Assembly: GCF_022512515.1 (NCBI RefSeq)
Contig: NZ_JAKWBK010000001.1
Location: 1,612,001-1,676,000 of the forward strand
Length of the DNA: 64,000 nucleotides
DNA from: Paraniabella hibiscisoli
GTDB lineage: Bacteria > Bacteroidota > Bacteroidia > Chitinophagales > Chitinophagaceae
Direction: 5' to 3'
Part shown: positions 62,406 to 64,000 of the stretch, piece after piece
How the letters are laid out: every line of letters starts with the position of its first letter
How positions within the stretch are numbered: position 1 is the first letter of the stretch
Notes under the pieces: generated by a model
Told to the model about the DNA's origin: nothing
The model's database searches: none
The model's input: the letters and a program-made list of their open reading frames with translations, nothing else
Made by a program: the position numbers and the translations under genes

Positions 62406-64000
62406 ATGACAAATCAAAGAATAGTACCATTGATGCTGGTTGCTGTAGCATTATTGTTTACAGCATGCAAAAAGTACCTCACCCTTGAGCCACAGTCGGC
62501 TTTTGGTGAAGACTATATGTTCAGTAGCGTCATTAATACCAGAAGCGCTGTACTGGGCGTGTACGATCAACTAGCCGGCGACCAGGGTTATGGTAGCCGC
62601 TTTAGCCTCATTTATCCCTACGATAATGATGAAATGATAGGGGTAACCAATGCATCGGCACCAGATAATAGCTCTCGCGATATGGCACGTTATAATGTGC
62701 AGCCGACCAATGCGCAATTGTTATTACCTTTTAATCAATTGTATGCAGGGATAGAGCGTGCAAATATCTGTATCAGGAATATACCGGGAATGAGCTTGTA
62801 TAGAGATGGAAGCGAGGCCGATAAAAAGAGTTGCAACGGTTATACGGTGAAGCGCTAACCTTAAGAGCCCAGTTTTATTTTGAACTGATTCGTAACTGGG
62901 GCGATGTACCCGCATCATTTATTCCATCAATTGATCAACCCAATCTTTTCCTGGAAAAAACCGATCGGGACGTGATTTATGATAGCCTGATAGCGGATTT
63001 AAAAAGAGCAGAAGATCTGGTGCCCTGGCGTACAGAGGTGAGCTCTGACGAGCGTATTACTAAAGGAGCCGTAAAGGCGTTGCGTGCAAGGTTAGCCTTG
63101 TATAGCGGGGGTACTCACTTCGTAAGTCGGGCAATATGGAGCGGCGGGCCAATTATACAGACTACTATAAAATTGCTCGCGATGAATGTTATGAGGTGAT
63201 GCAGAGAAGGGATCAGCACACCTTAAATCCCAGTTTTCAATCGGTGTTTAAGGATGCGCTGGATGCGTATAAAATAGATCCGTATGGAGAAGTGATGTTC
63301 GAAGTGGCTATGGCAAGGGAGGTGGATAGCAAGTTGGGGTATTACGATGGTCCGCGGTTTTATGTACCCGGAAATACAGCATTGTTAGGTAATGGCTCTA
63401 TCCGCGTGATACCGGTGTATTTCTACTCCTTCGATTCGATCGACACGCGTCGCGATGTAACCTGTGCTCCTTATTACAATAATGCCGACAATTCCAAAAC
63501 GCTGCAAACGCTAGTGAATATGACGAGCGGAAAATTCCGGTCAGACTGGATAACGCCTGCCCTGGCTTCCGCAATCCAGGCCACTGGTATCAACTGGCCG
63601 GTTATTCGCTTTTCTGATGTGTTGCTGATGTTTGCGGAAGCCGACAATGAATTAAACAACGGTCCTACACCCGCCGCCAAAATGGCTTTTGAAGAAGTGC
63701 GGAAAAGGGGTTTTAAAGGTAATGAATCAAAAATAGGTACAACGCCAGGAGATAAGGACGGCTTTTTTAAAGCCCTTTTGAACGAGCGTTCTTTTGAGCT
63801 GGGAGGAGAGGGTATCCGCAAATATGATTTGATTCGCTGGAACCTGCTTGGCGAAAAGATCACTTCGGTGCGTAGCAATTACACCAAAATTATGAGCCGG
63901 GAAGCTCCGTATAATAATCTGCCACAATACCTGTTCTTTTTACCGGGAGCACAACAATTAACATTGGGCAATTCCTTGTATAAACCCTCACCAACAGCTA
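62406..64000 (+). CDS. SusD/RagB-like glycan-binding lipoprotein (continues past the window)
   Basis: At least 531 residues. Lipoprotein signal MTNQRIVPLMLVAVALLFTAC. SusD-type segments: QLYAGIERANICIRNIPGMS, LYGEALTLRAQFYFELIRNW, and the C-terminal RFSDVLLMFAEADNELNNGP, LNERSFELGGEGIRKYDLIRW region; the end of the protein is outside the window. Losses: A-run 62823-62827 and G-run 63106-63110. Partner of the SusC encoded just upstream. Confidence 0.92.

Noticed and set aside
63474-63927. Long minus-strand frames opposite the third SusD gene.
   Set aside because: They are shadows of a clear SusD coding frame.

Overview
The window looks like chromosomal DNA of a Bacteroidota bacterium, most likely of the Chitinophagia/Chitinophagaceae group. 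The signs are three SusC/SusD pairs, an ECF sigma/FecR pair next to an STN-domain SusC, Bacteroidota-type TAnnTTTG -7 boxes in front of many genes, many secreted lipoproteins and several polysaccharide-degrading enzymes. No rRNA, tRNA, CRISPR array or phage was found. About 60 apparent single-base frameshifts interrupt roughly two thirds of the genes. They lie almost always in A/T or G runs, are nearly always one missing base, and also hit recA, pheS, cysS and metF. I treat them as sequencing/assembly errors and give each gene its full repaired span; the repaired lengths match family lengths.

Layout. 1-5.1 kb: GH43 and GH3 glycosidases separated by a REP-associated tyrosine transposase with palindromic repeats on both sides. 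5.1-13.5 kb: PhnA-like and SRPBCC proteins, then ECF sigma factor, FecR anti-sigma, STN-SusC and SusD. 13.5-17.9 kb: pheS, a META-domain lipoprotein, metF and rlmD. 17.9-25.5 kb (minus strand): a PUL with an uncharacterised secreted protein, SusC, SusD and a DUF4185 lipoprotein, preceded by two LacI-type palindromes. 25.5-38 kb: an active/degenerate rhomboid pair, an EEP-family membrane protein, cysS, an M48 protease, an ABC-2 permease, DUF3127 and an S9 peptidase. 38-43.7 kb (minus strand): a TPR-TM-HTH regulator, a 35-residue membrane peptide and two beta-helix surface proteins. 43.7-49.6 kb: a PAP2-like membrane protein, an M16 peptidase pair and recA. 49.7-64 kb: an amino-sugar PUL with LacI regulator, nagA, sugar MFS transporter, nagB, two poorly characterised TIM-barrel hydrolases, an SGNH esterase and a third SusC/SusD pair. 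SusD runs off the window.

Most interesting items. (1) The two beta-helix proteins end in a Fn3-like domain split by a transmembrane hairpin. Its second helix looks like an internal lipoprotein signal peptide (basic loop, hydrophobic core, Cys), followed by the missing last strands. A stand-alone small protein elsewhere in the window consists of little more than a signal peptide and that tail. (2) CGGACA repeats phased at 11 bp lie upstream of the small membrane peptide and of the beta-helix operon, next to the TPR-HTH regulator gene; together these may form an undescribed surface system. (3) A 28-bp operator-like element is shared between the nag divergent promoter and the promoter region of the esterase and third SusC, tying 50-64 kb into one regulon.
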